A stretch of DNA of 64,000 nucleotides, taken from the NCBI RefSeq assembly GCF_038432375.1, contig NZ_JBCAUS010000005.1, forward strand, positions 38,047-102,046, read 5' to 3'. The DNA is from Methanococcoides sp. LMO-2. Lineage in GTDB: Archaea; Halobacteriota; Methanosarcinia; Methanosarcinales; Methanosarcinaceae. Every line of letters starts with the position of its first letter. The first letter of the stretch is position 1. Of the stretch, positions 8,131 through 17,238 are shown in pieces. The notes beneath the pieces are model-generated. The model saw only the letters and a program-made list of their open reading frames with translations. It ran no database searches and had not been told where the DNA came from. The position numbers and the translations under genes were made by a program.

Positions 8131-9753
8131 TTATTCCTTAATGGAAATGGTCTTGTAATGGATCGCATCCACCGGGCAGACTGAAACACACCGTCTGCAG
8201 CTCGTACCAAGACATCTTTCACTATTATAGTTAGCAAATATCTCACCATCACGTTCGATTATAGTAATGGCATCCTCAGGGCACTCCTCTTCACATTTGT
8301 GACAAAGTATACATTCCTGTGCCTTTTCCTCGATGATAATTCCAAGATCGCTGACGATCTTCAGGCCTTCCTTACCCACCTCATCGATGTCCTTTGCAAC
8401 CCTCTTCTCAATACCCGGATTCTCATAGGTCTCTGGAAGAGAAGGAAGATTATACATTTCAAGCATCTGGTTGTACATATCAAGAGGCATACCCTGAGTC
8501 CAGTAGGAAAGCTCACACACATAGATGTTTGAGAACTCAGTACTTGTAGCCATCATAAGGTGATCTGCCTTGATCTTCTTTGCCACCTCGATAACCTCGT
8601 CAAGTTTGGACTCATCCATCACCAGATCCCTTGCAAGAGCAACTGAAGTGTTACCAAATTGTACAATATTGTGTGCAAAGTTTGGACATGAACCAAGCTT
8701 TCTTGCCTTATCCGCATTTACATATGCACCGGTTGCACCGGCCATATACATGAACTCGAGGTCCTTATACTCAACACCAGCTGCCAGCATAAGGGTCAGC
8801 TGGGCAGCCCTGATAGCACCAATTGCCTTTCCTGCCTCTTCAATATCCTTCTCATTGATCTCGATCTTATCCCCGAGAATAAGTTTGCCCCCAGGGATCT
8901 CCGGGATCTTAGTAATAATACCGGACTCGATTGCCAGTGAAAGTGCAGCAATGACACCTGTTCCGGTCACACCTTTTGCAACGATCTCAGAAGGTTCAGT
9001 GATGACACCGGTTTTCGGATCGATAAGATGACCCTTGCGCTCGTTCATAAGCCCATCGAGGACCGTAACTCTCCAGCAGTCACCCTCAGGATTCACATCA
9101 GAGATTGCACCCGGACTGGCAAGCATACCACAGCTGATACCCTGACCTTCGATAGCAGGACCTGCTGCAGCACTTCCGGTTATGATCTTGTCACCGACCT
9201 TGATGGCCATTTCTGCATTGGTACCATAATCAGTTACCATGGAAGGAATATCCTTGTCCATGAAATCCGTCTTGATCATCATGGCAAGTGCATCTGCGCC
9301 GATCTCATGTTTGATAGCAGGAGGTACGATCACAGTACAATTTGGAAGGTCTGCTATGCCTTCGAACAGTTCACTTGCAGGAAATACCCTTGCATCACGA
9401 CTAACGTTCTCAACACCAAGCTTCCTCTGTTTGTTCTCACCTGCATATGCAAGATCCCTGATCTCAATGTTCTGGAAAAGTGACAACTGAATAGGATTAC
9501 CACAAACAGCAAGTCTGCGGACAAGAGAGGTATCAACATCAAGCTCCTCAAATATCCTGGCAATTGTATCCATCATGATCTCATGTGCAAGATCAGTACC
9601 CACCTGAATAGCAAAATCCAGATGATCCATAACGTTCCCACCAGGAAGAGGATGCCTCATAGTGATAGCAGTCTTTAAAACCTCCTTAGCTTCCAGGTCG
9701 ATCAATTGAGCACGAAAACCACTTGTTCCCAGATCCAATGCAATACCATACAT
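8131..9753 (-). CDS. ramA: corrinoid activation protein RamA
   Basis: A 540-residue iron-sulfur protein that performs ATP-dependent reductive activation of corrinoid proteins from Co(II) to Co(I) in methylamine metabolism. The body is an ASKHA-type ATPase/activator domain of the RACo family: it starts MYGIALDLGTSGFRAQLID and carries DYGTNAEMAIKVGD and ATGAYVNADKAR. The C-terminus has two [4Fe-4S] ferredoxin motifs, CILCHKCEEECPED and CLGTSCRRCVSVCPVD, as in characterised RamA. It lies upstream of mttB on the same strand but has its own terminator and probably its own promoter. Another RACo-family activator (for example for methanol proteins) is less likely given the context. Confidence 0.92.
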   Translation of the reverse strand: MYGIALDLGTSGFRAQLIDLEAKEVLKTAITMRHPLPGGNVMDHLDFAIQVGTDLAHEIMMDTIARIFEELDVDTSLVRRLAVCGNPIQLSLFQNIEIRDLAYAGENKQRKLGVENVSRDARVFPASELFEGIADLPNCTVIVPPAIKHEIGADALAMMIKTDFMDKDIPSMVTDYGTNAEMAIKVGDKIITGSAAAGPAIEGQGISCGMLASPGAISDVNPEGDCWRVTVLDGLMNERKGHLIDPKTGVITEPSEIVAKGVTGTGVIAALSLAIESGIITKIPEIPGGKLILGDKIEINEKDIEEAGKAIGAIRAAQLTLMLAAGVEYKDLEFMYMAGATGAYVNADKARKLGSCPNFAHNIVQFGNTSVALARDLVMDESKLDEVIEVAKKIKADHLMMATSTEFSNIYVCELSYWTQGMPLDMYNQMLEMYNLPSLPETYENPGIEKRVAKDIDEVGKEGLKIVSDLGIIIEEKAQECILCHKCEEECPEDAITIIERDGEIFANYNSERCLGTSCRRCVSVCPVDAIHYKTISIKE

Positions 9754-9825
9754 TTTGATTACCTCTGATTCATAACATTTTATTTCAGTAATAAATCGAC
9801 ATACACACTAAAAAGAACAAGTTAC

Positions 9826-9890
9826 TGATATATAAGGGCTTTGTATAAACCATACAAAACCCCGTAACATGCGTTAACATTCGCTAACAG
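9826..9890 (-). promoter_or_regulatory. ramA promoter with triple upstream repeat
   Basis: On the minus strand a TATA-like CTTATATATC lies at about 9828-9837. Further upstream are three closely spaced copies of a related word: CGTAACAT (9863-9870), CGTTAACAT (9872-9880) and CGCTAACAG (9882-9890). The regular spacing of nine to ten bases just beyond the TATA/BRE position suits an activator or repressor binding array. Confidence 0.5.
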
Positions 9891-9971
9891 GAGAGGATAA
9901 GAAATATAATGGGAAAAGAATAGAAAGCAAACAATAAAAAGATTTCTTAAAAAAATAGAAGAGTATACGAG

Positions 9972-10559
9972 TTACTCGCATCCACATTCAAAGTCAAACC
10001 CAAGAAGGAAACTGCCAGTGCCATGTTCGCTCTCCAGACCCATCCTTTCCTTAAGATACTCATCGGTCGGAGGTGAAGGCGATGCCAGGGTAGCGTTACA
10101 CACATGAGGTAAACACTCAACATCATCACATGGCTTAGGAGGCATTACCACCACAAGAGGTTCGGACTTGCAATTAAGTGATGTCAGGACACTCTTGTCA
10201 TATATCACAATGTTACCGATCACAAGGCATTCACTGTTCTGCTCCATTGACTTGAGCTTATCTGCATCATCAATGTCTTCACCAACTACCTTGCCATCAT
10301 GCATAAGTACAACATTTGGCCCGCATGGCCACTCATATTCCATTGTGGTCTGGAAAGGTATGATCACATCACGCTGAAGAACGGTCTTTACACCTTTATT
10401 GTCACCCCTGCCAAGCCCCATGAGGGTCATCTGGTCAGCTTTTTCTTCAAGTTGAGCTATGATCTTACGGTCCTCCTCATTAAGTACCAGTGTCCTACCA
10501 ACACCGACCATTTGTTCTAATCCTTCACGTACCGTTTTGATAATCTCGTCTTTATCCAT
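9972..10559 (-). CDS. unknown protein upstream of ramA
   Basis: A 195-residue soluble protein that I do not recognise. It begins MDKDEIIKTVREGLEQMVGV and has a central beta-rich segment (NVVLMHDGKVVGEDIDDADK, CLVIGNIVIYDKS). The C-terminal third is rich in Cys and Pro: PPKPCDDVECLPHVCNA, then a tail ending FECGCE. The Cys clusters could bind metal. It is on the same strand as ramA, about 220 bases upstream, and may share regulation with the methylamine genes. No signal peptide or membrane helix is visible. Function is open; a role in methylamine metabolism is inferred only from position. Confidence 0.8.
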   Translation of the reverse strand: MDKDEIIKTVREGLEQMVGVGRTLVLNEEDRKIIAQLEEKADQMTLMGLGRGDNKGVKTVLQRDVIIPFQTTMEYEWPCGPNVVLMHDGKVVGEDIDDADKLKSMEQNSECLVIGNIVIYDKSVLTSLNCKSEPLVVVMPPKPCDDVECLPHVCNATLASPSPPTDEYLKERMGLESEHGTGSFLLGFDFECGCE

Positions 10560-10893
10560 GGTAATCCCTATACTGCTTGTCAGTTCAAATTAACATGATC
10601 ACAGAGGCAATTTGAAGAGATATAATATTGAGAGTACCTATTCAACTTTGTTTATATAAGCATATCGAACACATTTCGATGAATAAGCAGGAATGAGACC
10701 AAAAAAGACAAGATGAAAAGGAATAAAGAAAATATAATAGAGCAGAAACCACATAGATAAAAGATTTTTTGGTTTTGCACCCATATCACAAAACCCTTAT
10801 ATAGAAAGTTTATCATATTAATAACATATTGTCAAAATAAAGACCAGTATTACTTTTAATTAAAGTCCAATATTAACAATACAGAGGATCAAC
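10560..10893. promoter_or_regulatory. divergent intergenic region
   Basis: No gene is seen in this AT-rich gap between two divergently transcribed small genes. For the plus-strand gene a TATA-like CTTATATAG lies at about 10795-10803. For the minus-strand gene a TATATAAAC-like run lies near 10653-10660. Confidence 0.4.
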
Positions 10894-11208
10894 ATGACAG
10901 ACATCACAGTCAATTCAAGGATTTGTGGCTTTACCCACAAAATAAGTGGGGTCAAAGATGGAAAGAACGTTAAGGTAAAAGTTGAGACCCAATGCCCAAA
11001 AGTAAAGAACATTTCTGAACTTGAAGTGCCAATGATGGAGCTCTTTGGAATAAAAGAAAATGCAGTAATAGCTAAAGCACAGGAAGGAAACTGCTGTGCA
11101 ACATGCCTGGTACCCTGTGCCATCCTCCACGCCTGCAACATCGAGCTGGGGCTGATCTCCGCAACACTTGCAAAGGATGTAGAAAACCTTAGCATCGATT
11201 TCAAATAA
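10894..11208 (+). CDS. small Cys-rich conserved methanogen protein
   Basis: A 104-residue protein with seven cysteines. Four of them lie in EGNCCATCLVPCAILHAC, a pattern suited to an iron-sulfur or zinc site. It begins MTDITVNSRICGFTHKISGV and has a repeated KV-rich strand (GKNVKVKVETQCPKVKN). I recall similar small proteins in Methanosarcinales annotated only as domains of unknown function (DUF6951-like); that recall is not certain. It stands alone with its own promoter and converges with the RPA-associated gene. No function can be inferred beyond probable metal binding. Confidence 0.85.
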   Translation: MTDITVNSRICGFTHKISGVKDGKNVKVKVETQCPKVKNISELEVPMMELFGIKENAVIAKAQEGNCCATCLVPCAILHACNIELGLISATLAKDVENLSIDFK

Positions 11209-11263
11209 ACGACAAATGGAAATATTACATATTATAGTGCACACCCGGATGTAAAGAAGGAAA

Positions 11264-12127
11264 TTATGATATGGGCCTTATAATCCCTATTTTTGGCTCA
11301 TAACATGATCCCTTTGCAAGCAAGGACCTGACAGCTGAATCCACTGCTTTTTCATTGATATTTCGGGATTTTGCAACTGAAAGAAGATGTAAATAATCCA
11401 CGCCTTTTCCCTCATCAAGCTCTTCCAGCAGTTCCATGACAACGACATCCATATCTTTTTCGCCATTACCGGGAGGTGCAAGCTCAATGGAAACAATGCA
11501 CTTTTTAATAACCGACCTCATCTCATCCAGGTAATCAGAACCAGTACCATAATTATCAATTGCAAGGCATATTCCTTCGGATATTTCAGAAAAATCCGCC
11601 TTGTCCTTAATACACTCACAAGTGTCAGGAACACTTTTGCACGAGGACACCATTTCTGAAACTGCTTCCACCCGGTCAAGAGTTAGTTCAGCTGTGTCAA
11701 TTACCCAATCATTGCGCATTTTTTCATCGGCCAGGTGGATCTCCTCAGGCCTCAGGGAAATAATTGATGTCCCCGGATCCGGCTTGTACACACGCACTTT
11801 CCCCACAACGGAAACGAATGCAGGAGTCTCGACGGATGAAAGGAAGATAGCTGCCTGTGGCTGGTACTGCCCCGCATATATAGTGAAAGCACCTGATGGG
11901 TCAACTATGCGGGCCTTCCATGTATCAATATCATTGCCAACATTGTCAACCTCAGTAATGACACCTACAATAAAAACACGATTCACCATTGACCCCAACG
12001 GAGTAAGCAGGTAATTCGGAGTGTGTCCTTCGGAATTTATCGCCTCATCTATAGTAGAATGTATCGTAAGACCTGAGTCGTTCAATTCCTTTGCAAACAT
12101 ACGGAATGCAACTTCACGTTCCACCAT
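11264..12127 (-). CDS. RPA-associated protein (COG3390 type)
   Basis: A 287-residue OB-fold protein encoded directly after the RPA gene. The N-terminal half has the OB pattern RVFIVGVITEVDNVGNDIDTWKARIVDPSG, followed by FVSVVGKVRVYKPDPG. The C-terminal half is helical, with a probable small winged-helix end (EEL-DEGKGVDYLHLLSVAKSRNINEKAVDSAV). This is the architecture of the archaeal RPA-associated partner that forms a complex with single-strand DNA-binding RPA in replication and repair. Its ATG overlaps the RPA stop by one base (TAATG), so the two are translationally coupled. Confidence 0.85.
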   Translation of the reverse strand: MVEREVAFRMFAKELNDSGLTIHSTIDEAINSEGHTPNYLLTPLGSMVNRVFIVGVITEVDNVGNDIDTWKARIVDPSGAFTIYAGQYQPQAAIFLSSVETPAFVSVVGKVRVYKPDPGTSIISLRPEEIHLADEKMRNDWVIDTAELTLDRVEAVSEMVSSCKSVPDTCECIKDKADFSEISEGICLAIDNYGTGSDYLDEMRSVIKKCIVSIELAPPGNGEKDMDVVVMELLEELDEGKGVDYLHLLSVAKSRNINEKAVDSAVRSLLAKGSCYEPKIGIIRPIS

Positions 12128-13431
12128 TATACCTCAACCCCTTCCAGTCGCTCCAAAAGTGCAGATATCCTATTTTCAGGATCATCTGAGGGAGCCCACA
12201 CGGATTTTGCTACAAATGTGACGCCATATTCGACCCTTGAAGTATTCCCGCGCACACCAAGATAGCGACCCGTGAGGATATTTTTCATATCATCATAAAC
12301 AACATTTGCAGACATCGATTTGCCCATGACCAGTTCACATTCCTGAAGTGTTTTACCATAGACGATCTCGGAAAGTTCCCGGTTCAGCATCACAAGAAGA
12401 GAACCGGTACCGTCATCAAGGATGAGCTTGATGCGCATGTCCTGAATACCCTCCACCACACCATGGGAGCGACAGGCATTCTTCATAATTACCCTGTTAC
12501 ATTCAGGACAGCGGGTTATCAGCCCGGAACCCGGCCTTACAGATACAATGTTGCCCTTTACCGATACATCGAACATGCCTTCGTTTTGCAGAACTTCCTT
12601 GATAGGCAATGGTTCCGGTGGTACGTTCACCGAATCAAAAGTGAAGGACAGTTCTTCATCAGGACCTACGATCCGGACCGGAGTGGATTCATTAAGATGT
12701 ATTGAAGGCACACCCCTGTACATGCTGACCGATGCATCCTCAAAACGTAAGATACTGCCAATATCAACACCATCAAGAAGTGACCATGAAACAAAAGGCA
12801 ACCTTCCGGTCTCATCAGCCAGTACCCCCTCTATAATAGTAAGGTTGTGTCCTTTTACATCGACCTCCCTGTGATATAGTTCTATCACGGCAGCCACCGA
12901 ACTTACGAACATATCAGAATATCCGATCTCGCTCAGTTTTTTTACAGGAGTTTCAGATAGCTCACTTATATCAGGAAGATCAGTATCCTGAAGAAGTTCA
13001 ACTTCCGAGCGATCCCCGATGTTGACCTCCGCCCTGTTGCGCCAGGACCTTACAGAGGCATTCAGGATCTTTACAGCATCCCCGGAGTTCAGTGAGATCG
13101 GCTTCCATGAAGTGAATGAGCACATACCAGTCTCATCCCCAAGTACACCAGAGAATATAGTAGCGGCCTCACCACGCAAATTGACGTCTTTCTCATTTAT
13201 CTCAAGAATACGGACCTCAAGAGCTATACCTTTGTCACCAATGACAAGATCATTTACCTTTTTCGTAACAGGAGAACTATCCCGGAATTTCTTAAGAACA
13301 GACCTTTTTGCTTCATCGATCGGTACACGATACTTTAACAACAATTCCAGTTCATCCTCTATTACGGATCTGCTTACATGTCCCAGCGCCCTTGTTAACT
13401 CTTCAATATGAGGCGCAAATTTTTCGTCCAT
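12127..13431 (-). CDS. replication protein A, OB-fold/zinc-finger type
   Basis: Single-strand DNA-binding protein of 434 residues, like the Methanosarcina RPA2/RPA3 class. Two OB folds are visible, each with the recurring pattern 'DETGxxxFxSW' (GVLGDETGMCSFTSWKP and GVLADETGRLPFVSW). A third follows and ends with a zinc finger CPECNRVIMKNACRSHG. I chose the ATG at 13429-13431 because GAGGG precedes it at about eight bases and the sequence from MDEKFAPHIEELTRAL matches the family start. A longer reading from 13524 would add a weak 31-residue extension. It protects single-stranded DNA in replication, repair and recombination, together with the overlapping downstream gene. Confidence 0.93.
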   Translation of the reverse strand: MDEKFAPHIEELTRALGHVSRSVIEDELELLLKYRVPIDEAKRSVLKKFRDSSPVTKKVNDLVIGDKGIALEVRILEINEKDVNLRGEAATIFSGVLGDETGMCSFTSWKPISLNSGDAVKILNASVRSWRNRAEVNIGDRSEVELLQDTDLPDISELSETPVKKLSEIGYSDMFVSSVAAVIELYHREVDVKGHNLTIIEGVLADETGRLPFVSWSLLDGVDIGSILRFEDASVSMYRGVPSIHLNESTPVRIVGPDEELSFTFDSVNVPPEPLPIKEVLQNEGMFDVSVKGNIVSVRPGSGLITRCPECNRVIMKNACRSHGVVEGIQDMRIKLILDDGTGSLLVMLNRELSEIVYGKTLQECELVMGKSMSANVVYDDMKNILTGRYLGVRGNTSRVEYGVTFVAKSVWAPSDDPENRISALLERLEGVEV

Positions 13432-13639
13432 ACTGTATTCCCTCGCGTATGAAATGTTTACATAATCTAGTCCATACACACATAAATAAGATATACCCAC
13501 ATCCTCAGGGAAGGACATTATCAAAAATACATTATTGAAGTTTATTTTGAGTATACAAACATATTTATAGATTTTTAGATAGATAAAGACAGCATATTCA
13601 ATTAATTAGTTATAAAAGACAGAAAAGAGGTTTAAAAAA

Positions 13640-13861
13640 ATGCCTATACTACCATTAGCTTCCGTCGAACGTTTGATCCGAAGTGCCAATGCAGAAAGGG
13701 TCAGTGAGTCTGCAGCATCCATCCTTTTGGAGATACTCGAAGATTACGGAGTAAAGATAGCAAAAGAAGCTATAATATATGCAAATCATGCCGGAAGAAA
13801 AACAGTAAAAGATGAAGACATAAAACTTGCCTTTGACATGCTCACGAAACCCCGTGATTAA
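13640..13861 (+). CDS. archaeal histone
   Basis: A 73-residue histone-fold protein of the HMf/HTz type. It shows the full fold: PLASVERLIRSANAERVSESA (helix 1 and loop), a long central helix, and AGRKTVKDEDIKLAFDML (final helix). The RKTVKxEDI motif is the DNA-contact loop. It forms dimers and larger nucleosome-like assemblies on DNA. The start follows AGAGGT, and a TATA-like CATATTTATAG lies at about 13559-13569. It is divergent from the RPA operon. Confidence 0.97.
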   Translation: MPILPLASVERLIRSANAERVSESAASILLEILEDYGVKIAKEAIIYANHAGRKTVKDEDIKLAFDMLTKPRD

Positions 13862-13875
13862 TGTCACCTTCTTTT

Positions 13876-14382
13876 TTATAGTAACAGATCTATCGCGCCC
13901 ATTCCGGCAAGAGTGACTATCGTCACAACAATGCCTGATATCAGGACGCCTGCGGTGATCGCCATGAGGGCATGCCTGAACTTCACACCGAACACAAAAG
14001 CAGCTGCACAACCGGTCCATGCACCTGTAACCGGCAACGGAATGGCCACAAAGAGCGTTAATGCCAGTGTACCATAACGATCCATGCTTTCAGAATGTTT
14101 TCGGCGGGTCCTTGTGAAAAGCCAGGTGAAGAAAGAATCACCAATTTTGAACCTCCTGAGGTAAGAAGACACCGGATCCAGGAAAAGTAAAAGAGGGATC
14201 ACCGGGAGGAGGTTCCCTATGATCGCAAGCAGATAAGCATCTACCGGATCAATTCCATATATCCCTATAGCAACAGGGATGGCACCACGAAGCTCGGATA
14301 CCGGCAATGCACTGAGCACTACCGTTGCCAGCCATGAAGGCACACTTGCGAGTGCATCCAGCAGTTGCTCTTGAAAAGGCAT
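13876..14382 (-). CDS. small multidrug export-like membrane protein (COG2426)
   Basis: A 168-residue integral membrane protein with about four to five helices. It carries the COG2426 pattern ALPVSELRGAIPVAIGIYG near the N-terminus and VAIPLPVTGAWTGCAAAFVFG in the second half. Both segments resemble re-entrant loops of the SNARE-associated/DedA-like type. The family is annotated as a putative small multidrug export protein, but direct evidence for drug export is weak. It lies four bases downstream of the RFC small subunit gene on the same strand and is probably co-transcribed with it. Confidence 0.85.
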   Translation of the reverse strand: MPFQEQLLDALASVPSWLATVVLSALPVSELRGAIPVAIGIYGIDPVDAYLLAIIGNLLPVIPLLLFLDPVSSYLRRFKIGDSFFTWLFTRTRRKHSESMDRYGTLALTLFVAIPLPVTGAWTGCAAAFVFGVKFRHALMAITAGVLISGIVVTIVTLAGMGAIDLLL

Positions 14383-14386
14383 TGCC

Positions 14387-15361
14387 TTATTGCTCCTTGG
14401 TCAGGGCAAAATGTGCCAGCAAAGCATCAAGCTGTATTCTTTCGTTCGCACCTTCAGTAAGCCTGAAATCAACCTCGCCGATCATATCCATAAGGTCCAC
14501 CATACGCTGGCCTGCTACATCCATGTCGAAAATAGCACGATAGATCTGCCCGACGACATCCTCTCCGGAAAGACCCTTTTCCAGCATAAGAGTATCAAGT
14601 TTCCTGCGCGCCAGCACAAAATTACCGGATAATGCGGTTTTAAGCAGTTCCATGATCTCTTCAGGATGGGCTGTTGCAGTTATCCTGTATATGGCATCCC
14701 TGTGGATGGTCTTATCAAAAAGAGCAGCTGCCTGAAGTGCATTTATTGCCTTTCTCATGTCACCCTGAGCAACGTACTTCAGTGCTTCCATTCCATCATC
14801 AGCAATTTCAAGCCCCTCTTTTTCAGCAATATGCCTGCACCTTTCAGCCACGGAATCCTCAGTAAGGTGGCGGAAACGGTAAACAGCGCACCTGGACTGA
14901 ATAGGTTCGATGATCTTTGAAGAATAGTTACAGGACAATATGAAGCGGCAGTTACCCGTATAGCGCTCCATCGTACGACGCAGTGCTGACTGCGCATCGG
15001 ACGTTAAAGCATCTGCTTCATCAAGGAAGATTATCTTGAAATCGGCACCTCCGATAGGGGAGGTCTTTGCGAAGTTCTTGATCTTGGTCCTTACAACATC
15101 AATACCACGCTCATCCGACGCATTGAGTTCTGTGAAGTTCTCCCTCCAGTCATCCCCGAAAAGTTCACGTGCAATAGACACAGCAGTAGCTGTCTTTCCA
15201 ACTCCGGGAGGACCTGAGAACAATAAGTGAGGAAGATTACCGGTCTTTACATATGAGATCAGCCTTTCTGTAGTCTCCTTTTGACCCACAATATCTTCAA
15301 GCTTAAAAGGCCTGTATTTCTCGATCCATATCTCTTCTTTTATTTTAAACCCTCCAGCCAT
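14387..15361 (-). CDS. rfcS: replication factor C small subunit
   Basis: Clamp-loader ATPase of 324 residues that loads PCNA on primed DNA. It begins [27 protein letters not shown], the RFC-box start. Walker A is GPPGVGKTA, Walker B contains DEAD, and the sensor and arginine-finger regions include ALRRTMERY and [10 protein letters not shown]. The C-terminal collar region is intact. Length is normal for the archaeal small subunit. The large subunit gene is not in the window. The following gene (membrane exporter) is four bases away. Confidence 0.96.
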   Translation of the reverse strand: MAGGFKIKEEIWIEKYRPFKLEDIVGQKETTERLISYVKTGNLPHLLFSGPPGVGKTATAVSIARELFGDDWRENFTELNASDERGIDVVRTKIKNFAKTSPIGGADFKIIFLDEADALTSDAQSALRRTMERYTGNCRFILSCNYSSKIIEPIQSRCAVYRFRHLTEDSVAERCRHIAEKEGLEIADDGMEALKYVAQGDMRKAINALQAAALFDKTIHRDAIYRITATAHPEEIMELLKTALSGNFVLARRKLDTLMLEKGLSGEDVVGQIYRAIFDMDVAGQRMVDLMDMIGEVDFRLTEGANERIQLDALLAHFALTKEQ

Positions 15362-15474
15362 TACTGCTGACCTGCAATATCAATGCAGGAAGAATAAGGT
15401 TGATTTTACTTTTTAATCTTTCGTGACATAAAGAAAATATAAAAATAATATAGCATCATGTGAACGAAACACAT

Positions 15475-15506
15475 GACCCTAAAAGAGGAATCCGGAATAT
15501 TCCGGA
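15475..15506 (-). terminator. terminator of the rnf operon
   Basis: A perfect 16-base palindrome, TCCGGAATATTCCGGA (15491-15506), begins one base after the stop of the last gene of the Rnf operon. On the minus strand it is followed by TTCCTCTTTT. It fits an intrinsic terminator. Confidence 0.7.
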
Positions 15507-15507
15507 C

Positions 15508-15840
15508 TCACTTGTACGCGTGGTTGTAAGCGATCTTACCAATAACCGGTACCTTAAGCTTTGAACCTCTCCATGCAATGAACATGAAAGATATCCACAC
15601 AAAGAGGGAAAAGAAACCTCCGAAATCAGCAAGTATCCACCCCACATAAGGGATCCATGCCACCAGGAAGACAACTGCGGTCAGAACCATGAAAAGCATT
15701 GCTGACTGGAATGCGTGGAAGCGGACGAACTTGTTCTCCTTTTCAATAAAGAGGAAAAGGACACCTGTGATCCAGAATCCCAGATAGCACAGTATACCCA
15801 CAATGTTCTCATTCAGTCCAATGGAAGTCTTGTATGTCAT
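15508..15840 (-). CDS. DUF4870-like membrane protein ending the rnf operon
   Basis: A 110-residue membrane protein with three helices. It has the family pattern GLNENIVGILCYLGFWITGVLFLFIE followed by NKFVRFHAFQSAMLF, typical of DUF4870/Tic20-like proteins. It lies 12 bases after rnfB. A small membrane gene also ends the Rnf cluster of Methanosarcina acetivorans, so it may be an Rnf accessory subunit. That role is inferred from conservation of position and is not shown by the sequence. Confidence 0.85.
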   Translation of the reverse strand: MTYKTSIGLNENIVGILCYLGFWITGVLFLFIEKENKFVRFHAFQSAMLFMVLTAVVFLVAWIPYVGWILADFGGFFSLFVWISFMFIAWRGSKLKVPVIGKIAYNHAYK

Positions 15841-15852
15841 ATGATCACTCCG

Positions 15853-16650
15853 TTATCTCATCTCAATACAGTTCTGCGGGCATTTCTCAACACATATTCC
15901 GCATGCTGTACATTTATCCTGATCGATCTCGGCAAGGAACTTTGTGACCTTGATAGCATCTTCAGGACAGTTCTTCTCACAGATCTTACAGCCGATACAT
16001 CCTATCTCACAGACTGCCTTTACGGTCTTACCCTTGTCATGTGAATTACACTGGACATGCACCTTCTCGGAGTCCTTTGCGAACATAAGCACATCATTTG
16101 GACATGCATCAATACAGAGACCACAGCTCTTACAGAGGTTCTTGTTCACATCAGGAAGACGGTCATCACCGATAGTGATAGCATCAAAAGGACATGCACG
16201 TACACAGGTCCCGCGACCCATACATCCATAATTACATCCCTTCTCACCATCAGAGAGCATGATCACGGCAGTACAATCCTCGATACCCACGTAATCGAAC
16301 CTGTCGACGCAGTTGGTACCACCATTACACCTGAGGTACGGATATTCTTTCTCTGCCTCTGAAACATCCTGGCCGAGAATTCCACCGATCTCCTTTGCAG
16401 TCTCAAAACCACCCACAGGGCATCCATCCAGAGGAGCATTATCTTCCACGACACGTTCCGCGAAATCCGCACATCCTGCAAAACCACAGGCACCACAGTT
16501 GGCACCCGGGAGGACCTCAACAACCTCTTCAACAAGAGGATTGGTTTCCACCTTAAACAGCCTTGAGGCTGCGATCAGCATGATACCGATCACAAGACCA
16601 AGACCACCAAGTGTTGCCATTGCCTGGATAAGTAAAGTTGTCAGACTCAT
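15853..16650 (-). CDS. rnfB: Rnf complex subunit RnfB
   Basis: Polyferredoxin subunit of 265 residues that takes electrons from reduced ferredoxin. It has an N-terminal membrane anchor (LIQAMATLGGLGLVIGIMLIA). Next comes the four-Cys cluster motif GANCGACGFAGC with a following CPVGGFE. Several ferredoxin-type motifs follow: CMGRGTCVRACPFD, CKSCGLCIDACPND, CIGCKICEKNCPED and CTACGICVEKCPQN. Its ATG overlaps the rnfA stop. It is the last of the six rnf genes. Confidence 0.97.
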   Translation of the reverse strand: MSLTTLLIQAMATLGGLGLVIGIMLIAASRLFKVETNPLVEEVVEVLPGANCGACGFAGCADFAERVVEDNAPLDGCPVGGFETAKEIGGILGQDVSEAEKEYPYLRCNGGTNCVDRFDYVGIEDCTAVIMLSDGEKGCNYGCMGRGTCVRACPFDAITIGDDRLPDVNKNLCKSCGLCIDACPNDVLMFAKDSEKVHVQCNSHDKGKTVKAVCEIGCIGCKICEKNCPEDAIKVTKFLAEIDQDKCTACGICVEKCPQNCIEMR

Positions 16651-17237
16651 AATGGGATCACTCCGAAGTAGTTAACAAATGCCATTGAAAGCATTGTTGC
16701 TATAAGGAATGCCTGCGGAAGACCACGGACCGCAGACGGAACATTTACAAGAGTACTACGTTCCCTGATACCGGACATCATCAACATTACTATAGTGTAA
16801 CCAAGACCTGCTGCAACTCCGAAAACAACACTCTGTATGAAAGAGTATTCATTCAGGACATTAAGAAGTACAACACCAAGAACTGCACAGTTGGTTGTGA
16901 TAAGCGGGAGGTAGATACCAAGTGAACGGTACAGTGAAGGAACGTTCTTCCTGACAACGAACTCCACAAGCTGCACAAGGGCAGCAATCACAACAATGAA
17001 ACTGATCAGACTAAGGAACTCAAGCTTCAACGGGATCAATACGAAAGAGTAGATCAGATATGACACCGTTGCCGCCATAGTCATTACGAAGATGACAGCA
17101 CCGGACATTCCTGCAGCGCTCTTTGTATCCTTGGTCACACCCACGAATGAACACAGGCCAAGGAACTGGATGACAAGGAAGTTCTTAATGAACACACCAT
17201 CCATAAATATCTGGAATAAACTTACGTCAGCTGCCAT
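16647..17237 (-). CDS. rnfA: Rnf complex subunit RnfA
   Basis: Integral membrane subunit of 196 residues with six helices, homologous to RnfE and to NqrE. It carries NFLVIQFLGLCSFVGVTKDTKSA and the pseudo-symmetric PLITTNCAVLGVVLLN, which includes the conserved Cys thought to help bind the intramembrane iron-sulfur site between RnfA and RnfE. I chose the ATG at 17235-17237 because AGAGGTGG lies five bases upstream. The preceding rnfE stop is immediately adjacent. Confidence 0.96.
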   Translation of the reverse strand: MAADVSLFQIFMDGVFIKNFLVIQFLGLCSFVGVTKDTKSAAGMSGAVIFVMTMAATVSYLIYSFVLIPLKLEFLSLISFIVVIAALVQLVEFVVRKNVPSLYRSLGIYLPLITTNCAVLGVVLLNVLNEYSFIQSVVFGVAAGLGYTIVMLMMSGIRERSTLVNVPSAVRGLPQAFLIATMLSMAFVNYFGVIPL

Positions 17238-17238
17238 A

